Assembly: GCF_905220365.1 (NCBI RefSeq)
Contig: NC_061124.1
Location: 6,326,501-6,390,500, forward strand
Reading direction: 5' to 3'
Length of the DNA: 64,000 nt
Source: Vanessa cardui
Taxonomy: Eukaryota; Arthropoda; Insecta; Lepidoptera; Nymphalidae
This document shows, in pieces, positions 1 through 15,200 of the stretch. Below the pieces are notes generated by a model. It saw only the letters and a program-made list of their open reading frames with translations. It was not told the origin of the DNA and did not search any database. The stretch's first letter is position 1; every line of letters begins with the position of its first letter. A program made the translations under genes and the position numbers.

Positions 1-61
1 TTTAATGCCAGTTAAAGATTTTCTATCGAATACATGAATCCAATTAATTAAATGAACTTAC

Positions 62-237
62 AACGCTCTGCGTATTACAATCCTGTCCAGCCATTGTGAG
101 GTCCAATCTGAATAGATCGCTATTAACCACATCTATGTTGCATGTTTCCGATCGACCCAAAGCGTAGATCCTCCCGTTGAAAGGCTTGTTCGTACGAACT
201 TGCACGGCAATTCTAGTATCTTTGCAATGGACGGAGA
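62..237 (-). CDS. PAN/ZP gene exon 10: start of ZP domain
   Basis: The acceptor is TTATTTCAG and the donor GCGTT|GTAAGT. The exon is 176 bases, phase 1 to phase 0. It encodes VSVHCKDTRIAVQV, then FNGRIYALGRSETCNI and MAGQDCNTQSV, a clear ZP-N pattern (Cys360, 388, 409). The next exon lies left of position 1. Confidence 0.93.
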
Positions 238-3200
238 CTGAAATAATTACCAATATTAGTCATTAGCATCGACTGGATGCAGAAAATTACAAGTTCTCGT
301 TGATAGGTAATTACCGTCGTAGCAGGTTCCAGTCTTGTCACAATTGGCGTCATTTCTCGTCAGGTTACTAGACATGTTAGTATCTTGATGATGTTCTATT
401 GTGACAGGCAGTTCCCCGCTCGGATTGGCAGCTGGCTCTACAAATAGAATACAAAGCATTTAACTACGAGACTTTTTAAGGCTTGGATTTATTTTTAGAA
501 CTTTGATTAGCAACAAACGGATGCGTTCGACGTGTACGATCATAATCGATAGAAGATTGCGGCAATGGACGATTCCAAGTGTAACGTGGGTACTGTAATT
601 ACTGAGCAACGTAAAGCTCGCCGCTTCGAGCAATTCTAGATTTTTCACACGCAATTGATAAGTACTGCATACTTAAAAGCTTTTACATTCGCTCTGGGTT
701 AATACCACGGAACACCATCGTTGTTTTAACGTGCCATTATATTGTGATTTACTTCATGTCGCCAGTTTAAATTATTCTGACGTTGCGTACATCAACGGAA
801 ATCATTATAATATTCGTACCTCACACAGAGACACTTATCAGACAGCTTATCACACAGACAGACAGAAAATATTCATTAAAGAACACTGTTCATATAATAC
901 ATGTATATGTAGGTATACCCGTTGAAGAACACGATTCGGAATACAATTGAAAATATCTAGTGAATGTAATGGAAGTAGGTAGCGACTTTTTACTTGGAAA
1001 TCAAATAAAAAGTAATCTAGCAACATTGTTTCAGAATTTCCGTTGTCGAAGAACTGTAAAATAAAGGGTGCTAATGACAGAATCAGTAAGCGGAACGCTG
1101 GCTCGTGAACCGTCTCGAATCGATTCGTTAGCTTGATGTCAATGTTTCGTATAAGCCATGTCACCAGCCAATCAAATGACGTTACGCGATTTAGGCCGTT
1201 GACCGGTCAGACAAAGGTCTGTCTTTTGGCCAGGGCAAAGTATCATCATTAAAAAAAAAAAAAACCAAAAAACAAGACCTGAGCTACTTATAGCGTTACT
1301 TAAAATATACCCTAACATCGATATTTTATACAAAAACAAAAATGAACGCTATGATTTACAATTTCAATTCATTTTCAAATACGAAAATGGGTTTGAAATT
1401 CTAAATTAAATTAAGACTCAATTAACCGTTCAAATGTATTAATTTTTTATCAAACGTTCACTTAGCAATAATAAAAATGTCGTATAATTATTTTTATTGT
1501 TGAAGATTTTTTTATTATGCAATAAAACAAGAAATAATGTAATTGCATCGTTAATATGTGAAAAATTCACTGAAGATTATAACATTTTTTCGAACAATAA
1601 ATATTACGTTATAGTAAGTAATTTGCATACATTATACATAAATACAAGATGATTTGCATTAATCTATGTTATAAACGTGGAGAATTTGTATGGTGGAAAG
1701 TGCTAGTCTCAGAAACTACTATTCCGATTTAAATATTTTTCTAGTCATTACAGAAAAAATGGTTTTTGTAATCTTTTCAGGTGCAAAAAGTTTATAAACT
1801 AATCTACAAATTTAAGAAGCAGATAATTATTTATGTTAACTAATACACCAAACTTTATGAAATAGACAAATACCTAAGTATGTTTGTATAACTCTTAAAC
1901 TCGGGTGTTACCGCGAGTAATATCAAATAAGAAATAAAATATACAACTCATCCAAACGGGAGATATTTTTTGTATGAAAAATAAATCACCAGAAATATTT
2001 ATCATCAATAATAATGTAATGTTACTGGAACATTTAACTATTAAATTTATTTGACAATTTCACTTCGTTTTAAAAATATTTGAAAATAAAAATAGTCATT
2101 TACTTAGTATATTTGATTTGTTCATACCTTATCTTGTGAAAATATTGAAGAAATATTTATTGACAAAATGCCTTATATAAGAAATCTTTTATTGTTCTCT
2201 GTGGAAAAAATATTACAGAAATACCTATCAAATGGACACCCCGAGTTACAAAGTTTTTATTATAATTGTTGCGCACGTAAAACCTATTCTCAGGCTTGTA
2301 TTTTCTAAATGAATGTCGATGACATTACTGCTTTTTCTGTTTGCAACGCTTCAGTAGCTGAAATGAATTTTTCCCACGCTTATAACACGGAGGACTCTAT
2401 AAGATTAAAATACATATTTTTAATATTTAAAGTTTTAAGGAAATATTCTTGACCACGATAGGAACATAGATTTTTATTAAAGAAGAATGAGGTATATGTT
2501 TTTTGTTCAATAATGTCGCAGCTGACCTCAAAATAATCTCTTTAAAAGCGACGAGTGAACAAAACAGTCATGATTTTTATTTATAGACCGCTTTGCTCTA
2601 AAAGATACCATTTTTCGTACGCTATCGGATGATTATATTACATTCGTACCTCAATAGTTTTGTTATCATCTTTTTCGACGCTCAAAAAATCTTTTGAAAT
2701 CACCTTACATTTGAAAGTAGGTTAGTCGTCGTTTTTATACAAACGATCATCGCGTTACAAAAGAAAATTCCCCATTTTGTTAACTTTAACTATTTCGCCG
2801 TTAGGTATGTTAAAGTTACGGATTATGAATAGCTATACAATCTTATTGGTCTATTATTTAACTAAGTATAACAGTTATTCTATTCTCTCTGTATATGGAA
2901 TGACGATTGTAACGAGATACAATCTAATCGCTTTTAAAATTAAGACTATTACACTCAGCGTACTCTACAATTTAATTGTTAATTGTTCAACGGATTTTAT
3001 TTAACATTCATATTTATTTTAATTATAGATTTCACAGTAAAATAAAGAACGATTCATTTTATTCGAATATTTAAAAACTGAATTTACAAACAATTCATAT
3101 CTTATTTACGTCAATTTAATTAATTATTCTATTTGAAAAACTCACTTGGTTCTGTAAGTTAGAACAACTTCAGAATGCATTAACAGTTACGGCAACTTTA

Positions 3201-6200
3201 TTTATAGAAGACGTCAAAGATAATCTACCGTTGCATTTTCATAGAAATCCAGTTAACTTAGTTTATGGATAAAAAATATATATGAGATACTTGACAACAT
3301 CTGAATTAACAGTTAGCTACTGTTACGCAATGAATATTAATAGGATGACCATATTTTAAAAGCATCCGTTTCCAGTTTGACTTGTCAATAAAGTCGTTTA
3401 CCTAGTTCAACTAATTACTGTCTTCTGAAACATCTCGTCCTCCTTCAAACCGTAGTCAGCTTCCTGATATATTAAATATATTTATTTTAAAGTATCTATG
3501 ATTACACGATTACATATATATGCATAAACGTAATCTGTAAATTCCCCCAGGCTGGGCTTAGGCCTTTCCTCTGTTCGAGGAAGATCCCAGCTTATTCCCC
3601 TGATGGTCCATTGCAGATTGACGGATAAGCATGTGACAGATTTAAATAAAACTAATTATAACGGATGAATCGCGTATATTAATTATTTTTAAGCATCCCG
3701 ACGTTTCGAGCACTTTGCAGTATTCGTATTATGATTAATATACGCGATTCATCCGTGATAATTAGTTTTATTTAAATGTGTAATAATCGCGAAAATTTAA
3801 GACAACATCATGTGACAGATTTTTATCTTATAACGTCAGGTTTCCGTACAATGTTTTATTCTACTACACTTAAAAAGCACGAGATGAATTAAAAAAACAC
3901 TAAGTAAGCGCATGAAAATTCTATTATGCTTTTTGGTCTGATTCAGAATTTTTTAGTACATATTTTGTTCAATTGACCGTCGTTAACTATGAACTACTTC
4001 TGAGAAAGTTTCAAGTTTAAATTCCGATGTTGCTATTATTAACTCACGATAATAAACTAAACTTTTACTGAGTGAATCCAGATAAAATAAAACTGCAATT
4101 CAATACGTATCGACAGGCACGTTTAAGGAGCAAGTTACTATACTATTCGTTTTATTTATTACCTACACGACGAGATAGAGAACTAAAAAATAAACATATT
4201 GAATTTCCCTGCCCATACATTTTTCCATTGAGTTTCGAATTAATACCGTCTGAATACTTTAACTTTCTTCTACCTTTTACATATCAAGGTATATAAATAT
4301 ATTTCACGTGAAAATATAAACTATATAATATATAAATAGCAAACTTATCAATTAATGTGTTCGTAAATAAAACGCTTCTTTATAGAAGTAAGTACATAAT
4401 GGTATAAAGACTAGACCACGCCGTACAAGACTAAACTGTAATCATAGCTCGAGCTGTATATACGTAAGGGTAGTATTACGTACATGTCAATAACTGGCTT
4501 CTATAATCGCAGCCAGTGACCTGTATTACGAGTAGTTAAGAGAAACACACACAAGGTCGCTGGCTTATGTTAAGCATGTAATATCATTAACACATAATGG
4601 AAAATGGAAAAAATAATTTTAAACGGCGACGATCTATAAATTATTTTTTATTTAATGAAAGCAGTATTTAATGGTCTCTCACGTTTCGATATCCATAAAA
4701 AGAGTTTTATTAATATAATTGCATAGTGACAAGTAGTTAATGAATTAATTTTGATCGATATAAATCAATGATAAATCTCTATGATAAATTTAAACCTGAA
4801 GAATATTGTTTTACTTTAATAATAATTATACAACGTATTCTTTTAAGAAATATTTACTTCACTTTAATTTCGCAGTACTCTTAATAGTGAAATGCTAATA
4901 CTGTGTTAGTACCGAAGTTACACGAACATTAAAGACTAATTATGATAATATTACATATTACAAAAATGTCACTAAAAGATTGTCAGATACATAGATGTTA
5001 AATTCTGTTCAAATCGTATTGTTCTCGTTTCAATTGTATTTAAACAAACTGCCCTCAAGCTTTGGCTATTAAACGATAAATTACAGTCAAATAAATGATT
5101 ATTTATAACGTAATCGTCATTATTGTTATACATACGATGGATGGAGCGGCCACTGACCTGTATTACTGGTTGCAAGGCCTTGCAAGGCCATTAGATTGTT
5201 GCCAAGTAAGCTAGGTTCGTTAAATATATTCTATGGTCGGTAAATTACTGTGATATACTTGTACAAGGAGTATGAATGTAAGTTACTTGCATAATACATT
5301 TGTTTTGCTATTTATGCCAAATGATTATTTTTTCTACGGTTACTAATTTTATTAGATAATCCTTACCTTAGTTTATTTATCGAGGAGTGCTCTTTGTGGG
5401 TTCTCGTGAGTTGTGACGATTTAATAAAATAATGTCAACAATAATATACTTGCCCCCATTCCACGATACTCTGATTTACATGATACTGTTTTAATGTATG
5501 TATATACAAAGTTAATATTAACAATCTTATGTAAATAAATATAGATACTTTATGAATAATATGATTTTAGGCACTATAAATTGACCACAAAAGTTATATT
5601 GTTTACCAGCTCGTAAAAAATACTACTTTAACATTAATATTTTATAATAACCAAAGAATCAGTTTTGCATACCTTCTCGTATATAATCAATTTGTCATTC
5701 CGTGCGCTGAAAATTAAGTATCGACACACAATCAATGCCGTCAACGCTCTAAATCTATCTCGATTCAATTACTGCTGAATTAGGACTGGAGCAAGACGGA
5801 GCCGAGCTCTCGGGCGCCGCAAAAACTAATTTTCAATTTCGTGTAGCACCACCGTTAGAAGGCACGCACGAGCGACGCCGCCGACGCTCGCTATAGAATT
5901 TTTTGCACTAAAATGCAACTGTTGCCGTGACTCAGCTCATTTTATATTGTAAACATAACCAAATTATGTCGACATGTAATAGATAGTGATGCCCCTTTTC
6001 ATCTCTAATTCGATCAATTTTGGTTCAATGTCGAACTTTATTCAATTACGAGACATTGATTACCGATATTAGATAATATAGTTTTATTGCAATTACGTTT
6101 CTCATTATGCTGGAGGAAGTCTAGGGAATTGGATTCAAGTAACGGTTTAAGGTGTATCGATATATATAATATTATTCAGTGTTCGGTGAACCTGGCCTTT

Positions 6201-9200
6201 AGCAATAGATGGCAATCTAAATGTCGTAACATCGGGTCCACGTAATGGAGTAGCTTTCCCGACTTTCTTATAGCGGAACCTAACTGTTGTATCCTCGATC
6301 TACGCCTTTATTTACATTGTTCCGAGCTTCATTTGAATATTTTTATATGAATCAGCAATACAAAAAGTAGTTAAATATTTAACGTTAAATGTCATGGTCA
6401 TATAAAATTAGTAATTATATGTTTTTGTCAGGAATTACTTCCTACCATATAAATGTCATCCTGCTTGTTAGCTAACTAAGCTTGCAAGTTAAGTTGTAAC
6501 TCTTTACAATGCTAGTCGCTTTAGTTACGACTAAAATTTCAGCCATGTTTATGGTGCAATAATATTTACGCATATACTTGAAGGTACGCATCATTCTTAA
6601 AAGCAAATTAAAATAGTCCCGTAAGTATGAATAGGTCTTTGCGAATCCTATGCCATTAAATTACTTAGTATTTTGAAGTTTCCCTTAGAGAATAAGATTG
6701 AATTGTTTATACCAATTAAGTAATTGAAAATTGTTAGCTCATTTAAAGCGATAGTTATCCACGAGTTCAGTCAACTGGGCCAGCTCGAGTCATGTCGTAT
6801 TACAAAAGCACTGCGTCACAATTCGCCAGGTCTATCGTAACTCCCAACTATGCTCGATTGCTATTGACCCTGACCCTAGTTGCTGGTAACATTAACCTGC
6901 GTTTATCTTTATCTAGCTATATTCATGATATCGCCGTTGCGCGATAAATTCTATCATAAATTCTCCAACAATCCTTCGATGATTTAAGCTGTTATTTAGT
7001 ATTTATAGTAAATTTACAACAGTAACCTTATAAGTTCACGAAGTTCAACGAAATTATTTGCAATGTAATTCAAACATTTATTTCATTCTATATTTGAAAA
7101 TGTTCTTTTTTTTAAAATGATTAAATTGTTTCCATTGACCACTTTAAAACCGTAATTTAACTTTTTAATTTGATGTGACGGCAAAATTTTTGATATTTCA
7201 CCTGTGTTAAAAAAGGTTTATTATGCACAAAGTCATTCCCACGAACGAGTTAGGTGAGAAGTTATGTTTAATTACTCTCTTTAACCGTAGTTTCCGTGCA
7301 AGATTACGGTGCATTAATGAACTGATTATCATTTATCTTGACGTTTCGTTTTTGATCTGTACTGTTATTTATTATAAATAAATCTCGAAATTTGTATTTA
7401 GGTTATCATATATACGTATCATATACGACAACATTACTTCCGTCGACCTGTATTTTTATCAATATCTCAGAACTCATAACGGAAACTGTTTAATCGTATC
7501 AACATTCTATGCTTAATTTTTGAGACAAACATGGAAATGATTATTCCATTATTTTTATATCACATCACATGAGGCACTATCATAAAATGTGAAGAAATTT
7601 AGTGTTGCTATTAGTAAATTTAAAAATATTTGCTTCAGCAGATTGTACTGAATACAAACAAAAAGCAGTTATCAAAACTTTATTCCGTAAGTAAGCTGTT
7701 AAAAAATTAAATACCATTGAAATTGAGTTTTAATTAGAAGGCACAAAGATTGTCGATGTGTTTTTTTTTGCACATTTTCCTCGAACATTAAACTCCAAAT
7801 GGTTAGCGTAGTCATTCGCCCCTACATGGATTGAAGCAACGTGTCTGACTCATGAATAAAGTAGTGTAGTACCGAAAATGCCATTTCAAGTCCATATCGC
7901 TGGTCCGTTCGTGCTACTGGAAAACAATTTCTGTAGTGCACAAACGTGGACCGTTAATTGCGGACCACCGAGGTCGCTATTGTCAGTCGTGATATCAATG
8001 CTGTGGTCGGGCTGGAACTAATTTTTGTACGTGTACACATTTACTCATAGTTCTTTAAGGGATCTTTTTATTATACTTTTTTAATTTGTCTTAATAATAT
8101 ACCAGTATTACATAAAGCATGAGTTTCTACGGATATATTTTTAATTAATATTGGTATTCTATATTTACATAGGCATACAGCATTTGACACATTAATTCGA
8201 ATTTCATAATATATATAATTGAGATTTGTTTTAGCAGTTTAAGTTCAGACTATAACAGAGTAAAAACGTAAACCGTACATCTTATAACCATCCTTATAAT
8301 TTTTTGACATGAAATAAGAAATGAAAATTGACTCGATACCTTCATAACTTCGTAATTTACTATCTTGACACTGTATTAGACTTTAAAATGTTGCCAGCGA
8401 TAAAAAATATTATCAAGGTTAGCAATCATTTAAGTCCCGTTCGCTTCCTGGACGTATGCCACCCTAACATATTATAAATAAACTGATTAACGGTAGTAAA
8501 TTTAAATGAATCTCTCACGATAAAAGTTTTATTCAATCATTTGTACAGTATCTATTCCGAAGAAAAAAATTCAATAGCGAATCACATCTCCAATCTAAGA
8601 AAAGACAACCTAGGTATTTCCAATTAAAAAAAACGTACATTCGAGTCGGAAATACTTTATTCGTTCACAGAAATAGCTCTATGTCATTGTTTTCTTTCAA
8701 ATGCGCAATTTCTGCGGCAAGAAGTCACAGTGCCTGATATAGAGAACAAGTTTGCACTGGCTTATACATTTTATCCACGTATCCAGTGATTCAGAGACAC
8801 ATCCGGGATTTGCGCTTTAAAAATATTAATTGCTCAATGCTACGTTTAATCATTGGGATTGATGATAATCATATTAAATAGATCGAAAAACTGTGATTAT
8901 TTTACCCTATCAATTTATTATAACTTATGCGTACATTGCAAGAAGCATTAAAAGACTTTAATTATAAGTTGAGACTTGAGATATAATTTGAGTTCCTTGA
9001 TGCACTAATGAGCTAATAATATAAAGGCGAGAATAGATGTAAAAATAGTTTGCTTACGTATTATCTCAACACACATAAATCACTAAATTGATGGTAATTA
9101 AATTTAACATAAATGTCTAAGTTAAGGACACACAGACGATGACGCTGTCGCTTCAAGGAGTTTGTAGTTCGAAAATCTGTTAATTAACAAATATCTTCCG

Positions 9201-12200
9201 TCTTCCTTAGAGCAATGGAAAATACGACGTCCATTTTATCAACAACTATATCCTTTAAGTAATTGACAGAACAAAGATTCTATTAAGTCCCTTGATTCAG
9301 TTACGTCAAGTATAAAGTAAGACATAGCTAGTTAGTCGTTGCTAGTAAACCCTCTCCATAGACAACTATGCGCATGTTAAATATTAGCTTTGCGAGGAAT
9401 AGCCAAGGAGTCGAGAGACGACATCTAAATTATATATTATTCAATGATTATCACTTAACATGTTATCTTATGCAATTATGTAGCATAATGTCATGCAATT
9501 CTTTATAATATTTATTTTATTGGCTCACATTCTCAACCAACTGCTTTACTTCACGTGTCTATTTTAAATACGAGATGTAATCAGGAGATCTTGTAATTGA
9601 TTTTATTTGTACGCATTCTTCTCATTTAAACAGAATGCAAAATACTATCATCTCATTAAATCTTTATTATTAATAGGGATAATTATATATGAGCTCTAGC
9701 TATTAAGGAATCGATGTTTAATGTATGGCTTACTTCCACAAACGATTAATTTTGTGTCGCGTAAACAAATATTGAGTAATAGACTCGTAGCGTGGTTATG
9801 TTGCCAAATAAATTGTTTATATGATTTTATAATTGCTTGATACATGATAAATTGAAGATCTAATTTAGGTTTAACTACAAAATGTTAAACAAAGTAAATT
9901 AATAATCAGAATGATTTAGTAAGCTATATAGAGAAAATTAAATCCCTTTTTTCTTTTCATAGTTTTGTTTCACATTATAATGAATATGAGCTTAATCGTA
10001 ATTGATACTTGTAACCGCAAAAACCCGGCGCCAATGACTGCAAAATATCTCATTAATTATCACTATGATTAAGTATTGCCTGGTTTTCAGACGTATTATG
10101 GAGTCATAATAAATAATAATGATATTAATATCGATGAAAGTTTTTCAATAGCGTGGTGTAATCGATTGAAAATGTGCATTAAATAAAACAAATATTCTTA
10201 TTAGACTTAGCTATTAGTGGCCCAAATGATGGATATAGAGTTTGATAGTTATTAAAACAAACGACAAAGACCAAATATAATTACAAATAATTTTGCATAT
10301 TTTAAACGACTTAAAATTAGTATCTGTTTGTATTTTTTATTTGTAACAAATAAAGTAATATTTTCGTGGACAAATACGACCATAATTTATTTTTTAAATT
10401 ATGTTATATACGACGTTTTTAATTCTTATTTACGTATGATTAATTCGTATAAGTCGAAAATGATCGCACATGTTTGTGTATTACGAATAAAGGCATGAAA
10501 CTAAAACTGATAATTAATTATGCTGCAGTAAATATGCACTCAATAATAGTCAAACTCAAGATATAATTAGTTTTTGACCGCGTTAATGATATATTAAACA
10601 AATCTACTCACTCTCACAGAAGTTCTCGAAATATTTTCCAATAGGTTCCCCATCGTCTATCAGCGGTCTTTCGGCGTTTAGATAAGCCGAAGGTCCGTCG
10701 GGCAGCGTGTTGTGATCGAGATGATAAAGACGGCAGTTGTATGTCGCTGAATGCGGTGCACCGAGATACAAGAAAGAGCGGCAAAGGAACTCTGATTCAA
10801 TTTCACAAGCGAGCCTGCAAGCTGACTCTGATGTCACCTGTTAAAAATAACATTATTAAAGAAACGTAAAAGAGCAATCTACTATTTTAATCTGTTCTGT
10901 TTCATCTCCAATATCATAATTTCAGAGATAAAACAGAACAGATAAAAATTGCAAAAACTATTGCATTTCATTCCACTCCATCCAATTAAATTTTTCCTAA
11001 TGATATTATTTTAAAAATACTCAGTCAAATGACTGTTTATAATATACGTTTTCAAAAATTAAAACATAAATACAAACTATAACAAAATCCTTTGAATCTC
11101 AATAATTCAGAATCGATCCTGATTTTGTCGAATTATTTTACGCAAGATAAAAAATATAAACAAAGACACAGGACGTCTACAAATCTTCCAATAAACGGTT
11201 AAAGCAATAACAAAATCCCCTTGCTTATATATATATATATACCTGAAGCTCCTTGTCCGTGTAGTAGTGCAAGCCAGCGTACTGCGCTACTTTATCCTCG
11301 GCGACTCCCACACGCGGCGCGGTAAATATTCTCGATCCCTTGCACGCCTGCGATGCCTTCAGGCACAAGTTCTGTACGACCACACAGATATCACTTAAAA
11401 CACGTAATGGTGATAAACACTGTTTATTTACCCTAACAGCCAAGTGCGAATGTGTTGTGAACGTTCGAGGAATCGTTTTAGTGGATAACTAGACCAACAA
11501 TTGTGTTAATGTCTTTCGTTGGAAAGAAAATCGAGGTTGGAAATTGATGCTACTTTGTAGTTAAAGTATGGCTTCGTATTTAATTCGTACGTGTTCGATT
11601 TACATATTCTATATTGTTGGCATATTACCATAATTGTATGCGGTAAGTTTCTTAATGTATAATAACAAACGGAATTACTATATAAGATATATACAACAAC
11701 AACAGCCTGTAAATTCCCACTGCTGGGCTAAAAGCCTCCTCTCCCTTTGAGGAAAAGGTTTGGAACATATTCCACCACGCTGTTCCAATGCGGGTTGGTG
11801 GAATACACATGTGGCAGAATTTCTATGAAATTTGTCACATGCAGGTTTCCTCACGATGTTTTCCTTCGCCGCTGAGCACGAGATGAATTATAAAGACCAA
11901 TTAAGCACATAAATCAGCGGTGCTTGCCTGGGTTTGAACCCGCAATCATCGGTTAAGATGCACGCGTTCTAACCACTGGGCCATCTCGACTCAGAATATC
12001 AAGATATATATCCAATCTCATATTTAGCATTTTCGATTAGAGCCTTGTAATAAATTTGGAATACATTTGACATATTTATAATTTACTTAGACGAAATAAA
12101 TGATTTATATACAAAAATAAGCCATATATTAGTCATATCCCAATAAGGTAATAAATCTGGTAGGAACGTTTAAAAATTCAACGCAGCGGGGAATAAATCT

Positions 12201-15200
12201 TATCAGACGGAAAAAAAGATCTCAAGATACACTGCGAATTAAATTATCTAAGACTGGAATATACTAAGACAGTTGTATGTCAGAGACGCATTTACAACTT
12301 ACGTTTAATATGATAATTTAATGCTAAATACATGTCTGATGAATGTGAATAGATAGATAGAGTTATTAGTTAATTCGATTAATTATATTTTTAAGTGATC
12401 GTAGGTATTTTTCTATTCTTACCTCGAAGTAATCAGCTCCTGGAGTATCAACGAGTTGGACGAACGGCTGCGCGGTGCGTCGATCGGAATCACTGAGTGC
12501 ACATCTCATACTTCCGTATTCATACTCCGCAGACCGACATGGGAACTTTTTCTGTCGTAATAAAATTAATATTTGAATAATTCTTAAGTAAATAAAAAAT
12601 GTACGTATGTTCCACACGAACATTTCTTGTTTGGTTTGTTTATTCACATAACCGGTTAACCCTTTTTAAATATCTTTAATATATCCTAAAACACTTAACT
12701 TGTATCTACCAAAATATATATGTAATTTAATATCAAATTGAATATTTTTAGTTTGAATTTTTTCATTCTATTTTTGGCAGGAGACAACTTAATAGTGCTA
12801 GAAATTGTCTTAATTATTAAGTTATTTAACAGAATAATGTGATATTACATAAAAGGCACACAAACAAACAAAAGACACTTTGCACTAAAGCGGTGCCATA
12901 AAGTTGTAATCGATTTTCCATAAACTTACAAAGTCTCAAAGGCATAGTCACCTGCACTCAATAAAGCCCGTATCACTTTCCTGTATCTCTCGATGTGGAA
13001 CGGGGCCGTAAAATATAAATTGAATAGATACAATGAAAAGATACATTGAAAAGGCGTTGCGTTTATAAGTAGTCGATATACAAACCGCCTCGAACAAAAT
13101 GCTCATGAAAATAATGGTATGGGGATAATTTTGTGTAATTGGACTTATTACCTCATTTAGGCAAGCAGCGAGGCAGGCCTCCTTAGTGGAGGTGTAGATA
13201 ATGCTGTTGTCAAGTCCTCGGAGCGACTTGCCCGGCACTCTTTCAAATGCCCAAGGCCGCAAGCAAACACCTTCCGACCTCACTTGGAGTTTTACCATGT
13301 AGTACGTGTTAACAGAACGCTGAAAAAAAAGTATTATATTATTCTTCATGAACTCTATCTATTGACCCTTGATTGATTGATTATATTTTATACTGGTTAG
13401 CCTATTAGAATTTATTGCAAATAGAAAAATATTGTTGTGTGCAAATATATTAAAATAAATTATTGTTAACGTTTTCGTTTCCGTATTGTAGAGTTTAATA
13501 TCTTATTTTGCAATCTTTATTGGGTATAATAAAATGAATACTATTCCTAACTTTTATTGTTCATACACAACGAGATATAAGAGCTATCTCATATCAAAGC
13601 TAGAACCAGCTCCGTGAGTAACGAGAGTCCACGACACGTAACAAAACTCGTACCCACGCGTGCAACGTCCTTTTATTTTCATTCTTGCATAAAATAAACA
13701 AAAGACGTAATGTGCCGAGATGCATCACTTAACACGTAATTTATTGTTGGACCGCTCATTAGCTCTGAAAGCGAATAACGGATTATCCGAGCTACTGTAT
13801 ACTTCAATACGGGATCTGATAGAGGTTTCTATTTTCTCTATAAATCTTACGGCGTAGCGAAATAATCGCATTATCGAAGGTTCTCGGTGAACACTCATGT
13901 GGATAATACCTACCTATACTAATAATAGTGTTACAAATCTAAAATCTCTAAACCAAGGGCGCCTCATATTATCTTCGATCTTTTCAACGCTAATAAATAA
14001 AGTCTTCTGTCGGAGAAACTTTTGAAAATCATTTATTTCAACGAACTGAAATATTCTCTAGAACTAAGAATTAATAGCTTTAATGCATCGAAGATATATC
14101 AACAACTCCAGCACTCTGAACGTTTAATATATGTACAAATACAAATTCAATGTTAAATACTTATAACTTACGCTGAGACATTGCTTTTCCTGAATCCTAA
14201 GGCTCGTTAACCGATTTAATCTGAATTGTTAATATAATCTCGGCCTAGCAACACTAATTGGCAGTGTCTAGGGCAATGAATAAACTAGTCTAGATACCTC
14301 CATCTATATGTATTCTACTATAAAGTTACACGGCAACTGCTTGGATAGACCGCTGCTCTTTATCTATTTATTGTATCTTGATAAATGAGAAATATTATCT
14401 TTAATTTATATGACACTTGGATTATAAATTCTTTGAGTAATTAATATAAAGCATACCAATCGATTAATAATATTATACTGCCTATTAGTATCAGAATATG
14501 CAGATATATTCAGTTAACGCATGCATATGCTCCATACAACTGTTGCCTTATAATAAACACATAGATCTGCCAAAATTGCCGCAATCGGCTAATTTAGCCA
14601 TTTTTTGGCTGAATATCACGAATTATTTTATAAAATTGTTGTTAAAACAAAATTCAAGTACGAACGCGGTAAGTAGTGAGGCTTAGAAAATAATTTTCTT
14701 GAAATAAAAAAATCTATCTAATGGATATAATGTTAATTGCCTTACATACCAGTAATTTACAAACACGCTACATTCAAAATTACACATGTTTACTAATGTT
14801 AACAAAAAAAAAAAACAATTATAAAAGTTTATAAAATAAACGTATATGTTAGGATATAAATATTTATTGTCAAGTTACCTGAGGTGTGGCCATGGGGTTA
14901 TTTGCTTGAGTATCGTTCTGGAGCAAGCAGCGTGTTTCTTGTACGGGGGTTAGGGGATTGAGCACGAAACTGTAACAAAATCAAAATATTAATAAAACTT
15001 TAAGCATAATATTTTAACATTCAGTAATAAAGTAAAATATACTGTTTTTAAATGCAATATAGAGCATTTATTTAATAAAACAATATATCCTATAAGTTGC
15101 GACGTAAATATTTAGATTCCATAGATACTTGGAAAGAACATGGTGTAAGTATATACCTAACACCGGTTTAAATACATTATTATTAATGAGAATATAATCA

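Larger units (their letters stand above)
438..10611 (-). other. PAN/ZP gene intron 8, no gene seen
   Basis: About 10.2 kb of AT-rich sequence with no credible coding exon on either strand. The only structured items I see are the SINE with its nested insertion at 3538-3925 and a locally CpG-rich patch at about 5785-5895. Confidence 0.75.

Noticed and set aside
850..1164. 104-codon minus-strand ORF in intron 8
   Set aside because: It is on the gene strand, but it has no PAN or ZP cysteine pattern and no place in the phase chain, which already joins exon 8 to exon 9.
11930..12000. tRNA-like sequence with A and B boxes
   Set aside because: It is the head of a SINE with target duplications and no intact cloverleaf or tRNA ends, so it is not a tRNA gene.
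12948..13151. Open frame continuing after PAN/ZP exon 5
   Set aside because: It lies beyond a clear donor, and the next PAN segment follows in phase from exon 6.
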